Shown piece after piece: positions 39,905 through 48,527 of a stretch of DNA of 53,479 bases (position 1 is its first letter; every line of letters begins with the position of its first letter). A program made the translations under genes and the position numbers. The notes under the pieces are model-generated. The model was given only the letters and a program-made list of their open reading frames with translations. It was not told the DNA's origin and made no database searches. Source of the DNA: an uncultured Alistipes sp. (GTDB taxonomy: Bacteria > Bacteroidota > Bacteroidia > Bacteroidales > Rikenellaceae); assembly GCA_900553175.1 (NCBI GenBank), contig USCH01000006.1, positions 1 through 53,479 of the forward strand, read 5' to 3'.

Positions 39905-41917
39905 ATGGCCGATCGCATCAGACTTTTACCCGAGGTCGTCGCCAACCAGATCGCGGCGGGCGAAGTGGTCAACCGGCCCGCTTCGGTCGTCAAGGAGATG
40001 ATGGAAAACGCCATCGACGCGGGGGCGCACCGCGTGCAGGTCAATTTCCGGGAGGGCGGCCGCGATCTGATCCAGATCGTCGACGACGGCTGCGGCATGT
40101 CGCCCATCGACGCACGCATGGCTTTCGACCGCCATGCCACGAGCAAGATCGCATCGGTCGACGACATCTATTCGCTCCGCACGTTCGGTTTCCGGGGCGA
40201 GGCGCTCGCCTCGATCGCGGCCGTGGCGCAGGTGGAGCTGCGGACGCGGCAGGCCGGCGACGAGACGGGCACCTGCACCGAGATCAACGGAGGCCAGTTC
40301 GTGTCGCAGAGCCCCGTGATGTGCCCAGTGGGATCGCAGTTTTTCGTGCGCAACCTCTTCTACAACGTGCCGGCACGCCGCAAGTTTCTGGAGAAAAGCA
40401 CGGTCTCTGCGACGCAGATCCGCGCGGAGTTCCAGCGCGTGGCCCTGTGCAATCCGCAGATCGCTTTCGAGCTCTACTCCAACGACGCGTCCGTCTATTC
40501 GCTGGGCGCCACGACTCTGGCCGGACGCATCGTCGACGTGGTGGGCCGCCACATCAAGCAGAATCTCCTGGAGGTCGAGGCCGACACGTCGATCGCCCGC
40601 GTGCGGGGATTCATCGGCCGTCCGGCTGCGGCCAAACGCCGTTCGGGCGAGCAGTATCTCTTCGTCAACGGCCGCTATTTCCGGAGCAGCTACCTGACCT
40701 CCGCCCTGATGAAGGCCTACGAGAAGCTCATCCCGCAGAACACCTGCCCCTCCTATTTCCTCTACCTGGAGATCGACCCTGCACGCATCGACGTCAATGT
40801 CCACCCCCAGAAGACCGAGGTGAAGTTCGCCGACGAGGAGGCGGTGTGGCAGATCATCCATGCGGCCGTGCGCGAAACGCTCGCCAAGACGGGCGCCGTG
40901 CCTTTGATGGATTTCGATCCCCGGAGCGCCGTGGAGATTCCCGTGCTGGAGCGGGGGGCCGTTTACAGCGAACCCAAGTCGATGTCCGACGAAAATTACA
41001 ACCCTTTCCGGGAGGAGTATATCGACCCGTCGGCCCCCGATCCCAATGTCGATTTCACGGGTTTCGATGTCCCCTATGCGGATGAGGCGGCACCCGCGGG
41101 CGTGCCGGGCGGCGGCCTGCGCGCAGACCGGAGCTCGCCGGGGCGGAACCCGTCGCCGGGAGGAGGGGCGGCTCTCCGGAGCGGATTCCCCGCATCGGCC
41201 GAGGAGGCGTTCGAGGAGTTCGAGTCGGCCGCCCTCGGGCTTGCGCAGGATTCGTCGGGCGATTTCGGTGCGGCGGATTCGGGTGCGAGCGCGCTGGACT
41301 TCATCCCTTCGCAGGCGGAGCCGGCCGAGCAGCTGCTCGATCTGGAGTCCGATGCCGGGTTCACCGATCCGCTGCCTTTGGCGGGCGGCTATGTCGCGGC
41401 CCTGTGGGGCGGGCGGCTGGTGGCGGTCGATGTGCGGCGCGCCCGGGAGAGAATCCTCTACGAAGATTATCTGAAGATGCTTTCGGGCGGCAATGCCGTG
41501 AGCCAGCAGCTGCTCTTTCCGGAGCGTCTGGTGCTCTCGGGCGACGAATATGCGCTGGCGGAGGAGCATGCCGTGGACCTGGCGGCCCTCGGCTTCGACA
41601 TCGTTTTCGCCGGCGAGGGTGCGCTCGATGTGAAGGGCGCGCCGGCCGATCTTTCGGTCGAGGCGCTCGACCGGACGATTTACGAACTGTTGCAGGCCTT
41701 CGCGCTGCCCGTGCCGCCCGGGGAGCAGCGCCGCGAAAAGGTGGCGGCCGCCATGGCGCGCAGCAGCGCCCGCGGCGGTGTGCGGATGCTCCGGCGCGAG
41801 GAGGCCGAAGCGCTGCTCGACCGTCTCGCCGCCACGGGCAAGGCCGGTTTTACGCCCTCGGGCAAGGCGGTTTTTGCGGAATTCACCGCCGAAGATATTC
41901 GTGCCCGCCTGGGATAA
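39905..41917 (+). CDS. mutL: DNA mismatch repair protein MutL (non-endonuclease type by motif)
   Basis: A 670-residue mismatch-repair ATPase and matchmaker. The GHKL ATPase region is intact: ENAIDAG, DDGCGM, FGFRGEALASI. The transducer domain with the NGRYFRSSYL and VDVHPQKTEVKF-type blocks follows. A low-complexity linker (about 380-470) connects to the dimerisation domain. The endonuclease DQHAxxE block of MutL homologues in non-E. coli bacteria is degenerate here (VDVRRARERILYE). A CPHGRP-type metal motif is absent at the C-terminus, so nicking activity is unlikely. It is co-transcribed with the small membrane protein upstream; mutS is not in the window. Confidence 0.96.
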   Translation: MADRIRLLPEVVANQIAAGEVVNRPASVVKEMMENAIDAGAHRVQVNFREGGRDLIQIVDDGCGMSPIDARMAFDRHATSKIASVDDIYSLRTFGFRGEALASIAAVAQVELRTRQAGDETGTCTEINGGQFVSQSPVMCPVGSQFFVRNLFYNVPARRKFLEKSTVSATQIRAEFQRVALCNPQIAFELYSNDASVYSLGATTLAGRIVDVVGRHIKQNLLEVEADTSIARVRGFIGRPAAAKRRSGEQYLFVNGRYFRSSYLTSALMKAYEKLIPQNTCPSYFLYLEIDPARIDVNVHPQKTEVKFADEEAVWQIIHAAVRETLAKTGAVPLMDFDPRSAVEIPVLERGAVYSEPKSMSDENYNPFREEYIDPSAPDPNVDFTGFDVPYADEAAPAGVPGGGLRADRSSPGRNPSPGGGAALRSGFPASAEEAFEEFESAALGLAQDSSGDFGAADSGASALDFIPSQAEPAEQLLDLESDAGFTDPLPLAGGYVAALWGGRLVAVDVRRARERILYEDYLKMLSGGNAVSQQLLFPERLVLSGDEYALAEEHAVDLAALGFDIVFAGEGALDVKGAPADLSVEALDRTIYELLQAFALPVPPGEQRREKVAAAMARSSARGGVRMLRREEAEALLDRLAATGKAGFTPSGKAVFAEFTAEDIRARLG

Positions 41918-41932
41918 TCCGTCCGAAAAACG

Positions 41933-41940
41933 TATCTTTG
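41933..41940 (+). promoter_or_regulatory. -7 box upstream of the rhomboid gene
   Basis: TATCTTTG is a perfect TAnnTTTG match, 16 bp after the mutL stop and about 70 nt before the rhomboid ATG. No TTTG -33 at standard spacing. Confidence 0.55.
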
Positions 41941-42010
41941 CAACGACGAACCATTCCGGAACCGATCCGCGTGCCCGGGCATGCGGAGGTTTCCGCAAAA
42001 GAGAGACGAC

Positions 42011-42610
42011 ATGAACCGATACTTCCAGACACCTCCGGTGGTCAAGAACCTGATAATCATCAATGTCCTGGTCTATATGGCCACGGCGCTGCTTCCCGTG
42101 GGGCCGTCGATCGAACGGTGGTGTGCCCTGTGGGTGAACATGCCCTTTTTCAAGGCGTGGCAGTTCGTGACCTACATGTTCCTGCATGCCAATCTGGAAC
42201 ATATCTTCTTCAACATGTTCGCGCTGTGGATGTTCGGCCGCACGCTCGAATACGAGCTCGGCTGGAAGCGGTTCCTGACCTACTACATGGTCTGCGGCAT
42301 CGGTGCGGCGCTGATCCAGGCGGCGATCGCCTGGGGCATGCACGAACCCATGACGCTGGTCGGGGCCTCGGGTGCCGTGATGGGGCTGCTGCTGGCTTTC
42401 GGCGTGATCCATCCCAATGCGGTCATCATGCTGCTTTTCCCGCCCATTCCCATGAAAGCCAAATGGTTCGTGGTGATTTACGGCGTCATCGAGCTCTTCC
42501 TCGGATGGCGCGGCGTGGGCAACGTGGCCCATTTCGCCCACGTGGGCGGCATGCTCTGGGGCCTGCTTCTGCTGCGCTGGTGGCGGCGGCGCGGAATTAT
42601 CCGGTTCTGA
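42011..42610 (+). CDS. Rhomboid-family intramembrane serine protease
   Basis: A 199-residue membrane protease with about six hydrophobic segments. The catalytic dyad is visible: Ser120 in VGASGAVMG and His177 in HFAHVGGMLWG. The HANLEHIFFNM block of helix 2 that shapes the oxyanion site (about residues 59-69) is also present. Rhomboids cleave transmembrane substrates within the lipid bilayer; the target here is unknown. I choose ATG 42011 over the upstream in-frame codon at 41981 because it gives the family's short N-terminus MNRYFQTPPV. The EEP-family gene begins one base after its stop. Confidence 0.95.
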   Translation: MNRYFQTPPVVKNLIIINVLVYMATALLPVGPSIERWCALWVNMPFFKAWQFVTYMFLHANLEHIFFNMFALWMFGRTLEYELGWKRFLTYYMVCGIGAALIQAAIAWGMHEPMTLVGASGAVMGLLLAFGVIHPNAVIMLLFPPIPMKAKWFVVIYGVIELFLGWRGVGNVAHFAHVGGMLWGLLLLRWWRRRGIIRF

Positions 42611-42611
42611 T

Positions 42612-43778
42612 ATGCGCGACACCTATTACGACGATTACGGTCCGGGCCGCAGAACGACCCGCCGCCGAGGCCCTTTGCGTTGGCTGCTCGATCTGTCGCT
42701 GACCGCGGCGACGGTCGTGGCGGCTGCGGTCATGACGCTGACCCTGGTGGTGCCCTATGTCGCTCCCGGCCGGGTGTGGTTTTTCCCGGTGCTCGGGCTG
42801 GCCGCTCCGGCGGTGTATGTGGTCGTGGTGGTGCTGGCGCTCTACTGGATCATCCGCTGGCGGTGGGGCCGGGCTTCGGTGCTGCTGGTGCTGGTCGCTG
42901 CGGGCCTTTTCAAGGTGCCGCTGTTCTGGCGTCCCGAACTGCGCCGCGACTACGGGCTGGAATCCTACGAACGCGGGGTTTTCAAGGTGATGACTTTCAA
43001 CGTGCGCAACTTCTACGGCGACGGGGGGCGGAGCAGCGTCGGCGATGTGGTGCGGCTCGTCGAGGCGCACGATCCCGATGTGGTCTGCCTTCAGGAGTTC
43101 AACAGGCGGCTCGCCGCTGACGACGAGGCGTTCGCGCGGCTGGAGGAGACCTACGAAAGCGCCGGATTCGGCCGGACCCCTGCGGCCGAGGGGGGCGATA
43201 CGCCGCTGGTGATTCTGAGCAAATACCGCATTCTGCGTTCGGGCGTGGCGCTCACGCCCGGCACTTCGGTCTGGGCCGATCTGAAGATGGGCGACGACAC
43301 GGTGCGTGTTTTCAACAACCACCTGCGCTCGACGGCCATCAAGGCGTCGGACAACGACTACATCACGCGGCGCGAGTTCATCTCCGACACGGCGCGCGAG
43401 GACAAGCTGCGCAGCATCGTCGACCGGTTCCGCGAGAACAGCGTCCTGAGGGCCGCGCAGGTCGACTCCATCGCCCGGGTGGTGGATGAGGTGCGGACGC
43501 GCCGCATCGTCTGCGGCGATTTCAACGACACCCCCATGTCGTACGTCTACCGGACGATGGCCCGGGGGCTGGACGACGCCTTCGCGGAGTGCGGATCGGG
43601 TTATTCGCATACGTTCCGCGGCTTTTTCAACACGCTGCGCATCGACTACGTGCTCAGCTCCGCGGGACTGGGCGTGCGCTCCTATGAGGTGCCCGATGCG
43701 GAGTGTTCCGATCATCTGCCCGTGGTGGTCCGGCTGGTGAAGACGCCGGCGGCCCTGTTCGGCAAGCCGGGGGCATAG
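42612..43778 (+). CDS. Membrane-anchored endonuclease/exonuclease/phosphatase (EEP) family protein
   Basis: A 388-residue protein. The N-terminal 110 residues hold a basic cytoplasmic stretch and about three membrane helices. The EEP domain follows, with MTFNVRNFYG, VCLQEFNRR (metal Glu), RIVCGDFNDTPMSYVY (catalytic Asp/Asn) and a terminal CSDHLPVVV (catalytic Asp-His). All catalytic blocks are present, so it should be an active phosphodiesterase or phosphatase facing the periplasm. The substrate could be nucleic acid or a phospholipid/phosphoester. Such proteins sit beside rhomboid genes in other Bacteroidetes, which may indicate a shared membrane-surface job, but this is inference. Confidence 0.9.
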   Translation: MRDTYYDDYGPGRRTTRRRGPLRWLLDLSLTAATVVAAAVMTLTLVVPYVAPGRVWFFPVLGLAAPAVYVVVVVLALYWIIRWRWGRASVLLVLVAAGLFKVPLFWRPELRRDYGLESYERGVFKVMTFNVRNFYGDGGRSSVGDVVRLVEAHDPDVVCLQEFNRRLAADDEAFARLEETYESAGFGRTPAAEGGDTPLVILSKYRILRSGVALTPGTSVWADLKMGDDTVRVFNNHLRSTAIKASDNDYITRREFISDTAREDKLRSIVDRFRENSVLRAAQVDSIARVVDEVRTRRIVCGDFNDTPMSYVYRTMARGLDDAFAECGSGYSHTFRGFFNTLRIDYVLSSAGLGVRSYEVPDAECSDHLPVVVRLVKTPAALFGKPGA

Positions 43779-43857
43779 CCGAACCTGCCGAACCTGCGGG
43801 ACTTGCCGGGACGGGAAAAGGTGCGGAAGAAGAAGAGACGATTAAACAGAATATGCC

Positions 43858-44307
43858 ATGATTTTCGATTCCCTGAAAAACTGCGCGCTCTATTACGGCC
43901 TCCATCCGCGGCTGAAGCGTGCGTTCGAACTCATCGGAGCGACCGACTGGTCGGCTCTGGAAGCGGGCTGCCACGAACTGGAGGGCCGCGACATCTTCGT
44001 CAATGTGATGGATGTTGCGCTCAAAAGGCCGGAGGATGCCAAACTCGAGGTGCACGACGCATACATCGACATTCAGGTGCTGGTGCGGGGCGCTTGCGAG
44101 ACCTTTGGCTGGAGCGAGCGCGGGGCGCTGCGCAAACCCCTCGGCGAATTCAGCCGGGAGAAGGACATCCGCTTTTTCGACGACGTGCCGCAGACCTGCT
44201 ACACGCTTCGGCCCGGACAGTTCACGATTCTGATGCCCGAAGACGCCCATGCGCCGATGATGGGCGAGGGACAGGTGCGCAAGATCATCGTCAAGGTGCG
44301 CCGGTAG
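43858..44307 (+). CDS. YhcH/YjgK/YiaL-family protein
   Basis: A 149-residue beta-rich protein of the YhcH/EbgC family. Recognisable blocks are a central DAYIDIQVLVRGACETFGWS and a C-terminal FTILMPEDAHAPMMGEG with the histidine and acidic residues proposed to bind metal. Members are found with sialic acid, beta-galactoside and other sugar operons and may be sugar anomerases or lyases; no such operon is adjacent here. It stands alone, 79 bp after the EEP gene, and ends at a strong bidirectional terminator. Confidence 0.9.
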   Translation: MIFDSLKNCALYYGLHPRLKRAFELIGATDWSALEAGCHELEGRDIFVNVMDVALKRPEDAKLEVHDAYIDIQVLVRGACETFGWSERGALRKPLGEFSREKDIRFFDDVPQTCYTLRPGQFTILMPEDAHAPMMGEGQVRKIIVKVRR

Positions 44308-44325
44308 ACGGCTGCCCCGAACCGC

Positions 44326-44368
44326 AGCGCAGCCCGGGAGGAACTGAATCCTCCCGGGCTGCGCTTTT
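44326..44368 (+). terminator. Strong terminator after the YhcH gene, probably bidirectional
   Basis: A perfect 17-bp stem (44326-44342 with 44349-44365; arm AGCGCAGCCCGGGAGGA) and a 6-nt loop is followed by TTTT on the plus strand. The convergent flavodiiron gene ends about 97 bp away. Confidence 0.85.
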
Positions 44369-44464
44369 GAGTTTCGGGCTGCACCTTGCCGACCACCTTG
44401 CCGACTCTCCGATGTTCCGGCCTGCGCCCTTGTTCCGGTCCCTGCCGCTGTGCGGCGCGAAACC

Positions 44465-45676
44465 CTATCGCTCCTGTGCGGCGCACGCCGGGCCGAAATG
44501 CGCCGCGATGCTCTCCGCCATGCGGCGGCAGGCCCGGTCGTCCTCGTCCGAGAATCCCTGCTTCATCTCTGCGGGCGGACACAGAGGCGTCCATTTCATG
44601 CGTTGCGCCAGTTCATCGAGGCAGCGGACGGCCGCTCCGGCCCAGGTGTAGGAGCCGAAGAAGGCATAATGGCGGTGGGGAATGCAGCGTGCGGCGATCA
44701 TTTCGGCCAGCTGCGCGACCTCGGGGAAGAGTGCGCCGTTGTAGGTGGGGCTGCCCAGCACGAGCGTGTCGTAGCGGAAGATGTCGCGCAGGACGAACGA
44801 CGGATCGGTGTAGCTGAGGTTGTGGACGACGATCGGACCCACGCCCGCTGCGGCGAGGTGCCGGGCGATGCGCTCGGCCATCTGTTCCGTGTGCCCGTAC
44901 ATCGAACCGTAGGCGATGACCACGCCCGGTTCGCCTTCGTAGCGGCTCATGCGGTCGTAGAGGTCGAGCACCGATGCGGTCTGCCGCTGCCAGACGGGCC
45001 CGTGGGTCGGGCAGATCGCGGCGGGGTCGAGCGTGCGCACCTTGGCGAGCGCCTTCTGCACCGGAACGCCGTATTTGCCGACGATCGAGGCGTAGTAGCG
45101 GCGCATTTCGTCCCGGAAGCGGCCGGCGTCGAGCTGCGAGTCGGTGATGCCTCCGTCCAGCGCGCCGAACGTTCCGAAGGCGTCGCCCGAGAAGAGCGTC
45201 CGCTCCTCGGGACACCAGGTGACCATCGTTTCGGGCCAATGGACCATCGGCGCCAGGTGGAACCGGAGGGTCTTGCCGCCCAGGTCGAGCGTGTCGCCCT
45301 CGGCGACCGTCACCGTCTGCCGGTCGATGCCGTAGAACCCTGCGACCATTTGCAGCGCCTTGGCGTTGCTGACAAGCCGGATTTCGGGATAGCGCAGCCG
45401 GAGCATCTCGATCGACGACGAGTGGTCGGGCTCCATGTGGTTGATGACGAGGTAGTCGATGGGCCGGTCGCCGATTTCGCGCCGGATGTTGTCCGTAAGA
45501 CGGCTTCCGAATCCCTCCTCCACGGTGTCGATCAGGGCGATCCGTTCGCTTCCGATCACCAGATAGGCGTTGTAGGAGACGCCGTACGGCAGCGGCCACA
45601 GCGCCTCGAAGCGGGTGGTCGTGCGGTCGTTGACACCCACGTAGCGGATGCCGGGCACTATTTCCGTGATGTTCAT
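44465..45676 (-). CDS. FprA-family A-type flavoprotein (flavodiiron protein)
   Basis: A 403-residue cytoplasmic enzyme that reduces O2 to water and/or NO to N2O, protecting anaerobes. The N-terminal beta-lactamase-like diiron domain has the ligand motif H80-M-E82-P-D84-H85 and a later HWPETMVTW block. A flavodoxin domain follows, with the FMN loop YGSMYGHTEQMAERI and the LGSPTYNGALFPEV loop. The core length is normal with no extra rubredoxin or reductase domain, so electrons must come from a separate rubredoxin or reductase. It is convergent with the YhcH gene, and a near-consensus -7 box lies upstream. Confidence 0.95.
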   Translation of the reverse strand: MNITEIVPGIRYVGVNDRTTTRFEALWPLPYGVSYNAYLVIGSERIALIDTVEEGFGSRLTDNIRREIGDRPIDYLVINHMEPDHSSSIEMLRLRYPEIRLVSNAKALQMVAGFYGIDRQTVTVAEGDTLDLGGKTLRFHLAPMVHWPETMVTWCPEERTLFSGDAFGTFGALDGGITDSQLDAGRFRDEMRRYYASIVGKYGVPVQKALAKVRTLDPAAICPTHGPVWQRQTASVLDLYDRMSRYEGEPGVVIAYGSMYGHTEQMAERIARHLAAAGVGPIVVHNLSYTDPSFVLRDIFRYDTLVLGSPTYNGALFPEVAQLAEMIAARCIPHRHYAFFGSYTWAGAAVRCLDELAQRMKWTPLCPPAEMKQGFSDEDDRACRRMAESIAAHFGPACAAQER

Positions 45677-45698
45677 GATGCGATGGTTTTTACGGCTG

Positions 45699-45706
45699 CG
45701 AAGTTA
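45699..45706 (-). promoter_or_regulatory. Near-consensus -7 box of the flavodiiron gene
   Basis: TAACTTCG on the minus strand, one mismatch to TAnnTTTG, 22 nt before the ATG at 45676. Confidence 0.45.
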
Positions 45707-45758
45707 CGAAATTTCGGTCCGAATCGGTCCGTCTCGCGAAAAATTCAACCGCATCGAC

Positions 45759-45793
45759 GAAAAAACGGCCCCTTCTTTCGAGAAGGGACCGTT
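45759..45793 (-). terminator. Terminator of the susC-susD-lipoprotein operon
   Basis: On the minus strand a long hairpin (AACGG...CCGTT outer arms, CCCTTCT/AGAAGGG inner arms) is followed by six T, 19 bp after the operon's last stop codon. Confidence 0.9.
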
Positions 45794-45811
45794 CGATTCG
45801 ATGTCGGAGGC

Positions 45812-48481
45812 CTACTGGACGCTGGCCTGTCCGATCGTGAGGCGGGTGTTGTAGGTGTCGGAGGCCAGGGCGATCAGGGCATAGTCGCCCGCTGCCAGAC
45901 CGGAGAACTGCTTGACCACGCCTTCGGGCGAGTTGATCGCTTCGGCGGCTCCGCCCTGGAAGGTCTTGCCCTGGGCAGCGAGGATGGCGAGCAGCTTCTC
46001 GGCATTGGCACGCTGTGCTTCGATCTCGGCCTCGGAGGCTCCGGCGGCCTGCCGGGCGTCGAAGTCGTTCAGCTCCTCGTCCGAGAGTTTCGAGGCGTCG
46101 ATGCCTGCGGCGGTCAGTTCCGAGGCCGGAACCAGAGCGTAGCGCACCGAGGTGACGGCGAAGATGTCGTCGGAAGCGTCGCACGACCACGTGAAGCGGA
46201 TGCCGCCCTCGACGGCCGAGACCTCCTGACGGAAGCCGACCGCAGGCGCGAAGTCGGTGACGACGGATGCCGAGCACCACTTCGATTCACCCGAACCTTG
46301 ATCGGCGCAGGCCAGCAGGGCGTACTGCGTGGCGGGCTTTGCGGCGATGAAGCGGCCGTAGCCCTCGCCCGAGTTGATCAGGAACAGGGCGCTCTCGCTG
46401 TCGCCCGAGGTGAATTCGCTGCCGTTCTCCTGAATCAGAGCGACGATCTCCTCGTCGGAGACGCCCTCCTTTTTGGCGATCCGGCCTTGTGCGTCGATCG
46501 TGAAGCTGGCCTCGAAGCCTGCGCTTGAGGTGGCCAGCAGCAGGTAGCTGCCCGAAACGAGGTGCTCTCCCGAGAACGAGGCATAGACCGAATTGTGGCG
46601 GTAGTTGCTGCGGCGTGCATCTTCGGCGAGTTGCAGTTCGCAGGCCGGCGCTTCGGGTGCGGCTGCGGCTTCGGTCCGCACGTCCTGCACCTCGACGGCC
46701 GTGGCATCGGCGTTCGAGACGCTGACGATGACCTTGTAGTCGGTGGCTGCCTCGGCTTTCGCGAAGATGTAGTTGAGGTAGTTCTCCGTCGCGCCGTTGA
46801 CGTCCTTGAGCACGTCGGCGCTCAGCGAGCGGCCGTTGGCCTCCGCATAGTCGATCAGCTCCTTGTCGGTCGACTGCTCCGAAAGGCCTGCCGCCTCGAA
46901 GTCGGACTGCTTCACGACGGCGTATTTCACGGCCGTGATGTCGCCGTTCATACCGGCTACGTAGAGCATGATCGAGTTGTCGCCGAAGTAACCGACCGAG
47001 TAGTCGGTGAAGTCGTTCTCGGTGCCGAAGCCGCCGGCTCCGGCGATGGCGAAGTAGGCTACGGCAGCGGGATCGCCGTCCGGATTGTAGTAGAATGTCT
47101 CGAAGTCGACGCCCGTGTATTCGCCGTCCTCGGTGCGGGAGAAGGCGACTGCCGTGAAGTATCCGGCGGTATCGCCGAGCGCCCAGGCGTCTTCGCTCTC
47201 AGCCTCCCGGCTGATGACGGGATAGTCGCCTTGATAGGTGCCTGCGGCGATCTGTTCGCCGATGGCCTGTATGTCCGCCGGGTCGAGACTCTCGCCCTTG
47301 AGCACGGTGGCCTGGTAGCTGGCCGCGTCGTCGTTGGGCTTGAACGAGAGCCTGTGGCTGGCCACGCCCAGTTCCGAGACGGAGAGACCCAGGTATTCGA
47401 TCTTCACGGCCGGTTCGGGTTCGGGCTCCCCGGCGATGAATTCGATGTAGCAGGGGTAGATGTAGCCGTCCATCTCGCCGTTCTGGATCTTCAGCGAACT
47501 GCACTGGATCAGACCGTCGGACGGAATCCAGATCGACGGATAGACGCCGTAATAGGCTTCGCCCATGAAAGAACCGATGTCCGAGATGGATAATTCGCCG
47601 TTGCCGTCGTTGAGGCCCGTGGCCTGCGGGGAGATGACCGTGCGCATGTATTTGCCGGCCACGCCGGTCTCGGAACCGTCATCCTCGAACATGTGCTCCT
47701 CGCTGGTGTCGATGGTGAAGATGAGGTTCGTGCCGCCCATGCAGCTGACCAGCCGGTAGACATTGGTTCCGGAGGCGCGCTGCACGTTCAGGCCGGGCTG
47801 GGGCCATCCCGGAGCGGCCAGCTCGTCGAGCGGCCCCCAGTAAAGATCGGCCGTCAGCGGGCGGGGCGCACCCTCCTCCATGATCCACCAGTCCTTGTCG
47901 TCGGTGCCTTCGGGCTTCTGCTCGGTCATCTTGTCCCAGCTCACGGGCGTATAGGCCTGTTCCCAGATGAGCTGGAGCGAGACCGACACCGTGATGGATT
48001 CGTAGCGGGGCGTCGAGGCGGCGCGGGTCCGGCCCTTGCCGCCCATGCGCCGGAGCTCTTCGGGCGTGGCCACCGAGGTGAAGTCGTGGTGGTCGCCTAC
48101 GGCGATTTCGGCCGTGTAGGACTGGCCTTTGGCGAAGGCGTCGACCTGGTGCACGGTGATGTCGAACGAGGTCTTGAACTCACCGTCGCGGAAAGTCACG
48201 CTTTCGGGAATGGTGAAGAAGCCGGCCGATTCCGACGGCAGGTTGTAGTCCAGGCCCACGGTCGCCTCGCCGCTGCTGCTCGCACGGTAGATGTCGACCG
48301 CGATGGTCTGATCGCCCGTGGAGCCGGTGACGAATTCGTCCGTATAGTTCTTCTGTGCGAAATAGGCGACGGCAGGGTCCTCCGACGAGGTGTCGTAGGT
48401 GCCGACGGTCTGGTCCTTGCTGCATCCGACCGCCGAGAGAAGGAGAGCCGCTGTCAGAAGGTATGCGATTCTGTTTTTCAT
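45812..48481 (-). CDS. Large lipoprotein, third gene of the SusC/SusD operon
   Basis: An 889-residue lipoprotein. I use ATG 48481 over the in-frame ATG 48493 because it gives a compact signal peptide (KNRIAYLLTAALLLSAVGC) with the lipidated Cys followed by SKDQT, the same context as the other large lipoprotein in this window. The first 160 residues resemble N-terminal Ig-like domains of SusE-type proteins. The rest is acidic and strand-rich, with three or more Fn3-like endings of the form ATQYALLA and AGDYALIA (roughly residues 580, 770 and 880). Its position after susC and susD implies a surface glycan- or peptide-binding accessory protein. It has no recognisable enzymatic domain. Codon use matches its neighbours. 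Confidence 0.8.
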   Translation of the reverse strand: MKNRIAYLLTAALLLSAVGCSKDQTVGTYDTSSEDPAVAYFAQKNYTDEFVTGSTGDQTIAVDIYRASSSGEATVGLDYNLPSESAGFFTIPESVTFRDGEFKTSFDITVHQVDAFAKGQSYTAEIAVGDHHDFTSVATPEELRRMGGKGRTRAASTPRYESITVSVSLQLIWEQAYTPVSWDKMTEQKPEGTDDKDWWIMEEGAPRPLTADLYWGPLDELAAPGWPQPGLNVQRASGTNVYRLVSCMGGTNLIFTIDTSEEHMFEDDGSETGVAGKYMRTVISPQATGLNDGNGELSISDIGSFMGEAYYGVYPSIWIPSDGLIQCSSLKIQNGEMDGYIYPCYIEFIAGEPEPEPAVKIEYLGLSVSELGVASHRLSFKPNDDAASYQATVLKGESLDPADIQAIGEQIAAGTYQGDYPVISREAESEDAWALGDTAGYFTAVAFSRTEDGEYTGVDFETFYYNPDGDPAAVAYFAIAGAGGFGTENDFTDYSVGYFGDNSIMLYVAGMNGDITAVKYAVVKQSDFEAAGLSEQSTDKELIDYAEANGRSLSADVLKDVNGATENYLNYIFAKAEAATDYKVIVSVSNADATAVEVQDVRTEAAAAPEAPACELQLAEDARRSNYRHNSVYASFSGEHLVSGSYLLLATSSAGFEASFTIDAQGRIAKKEGVSDEEIVALIQENGSEFTSGDSESALFLINSGEGYGRFIAAKPATQYALLACADQGSGESKWCSASVVTDFAPAVGFRQEVSAVEGGIRFTWSCDASDDIFAVTSVRYALVPASELTAAGIDASKLSDEELNDFDARQAAGASEAEIEAQRANAEKLLAILAAQGKTFQGGAAEAINSPEGVVKQFSGLAAGDYALIALASDTYNTRLTIGQASVQ

Positions 48482-48527
48482 GTTCCGATACATTTTAAAT
48501 GATCCAAAGTAAACGGTTCGTCACCAA

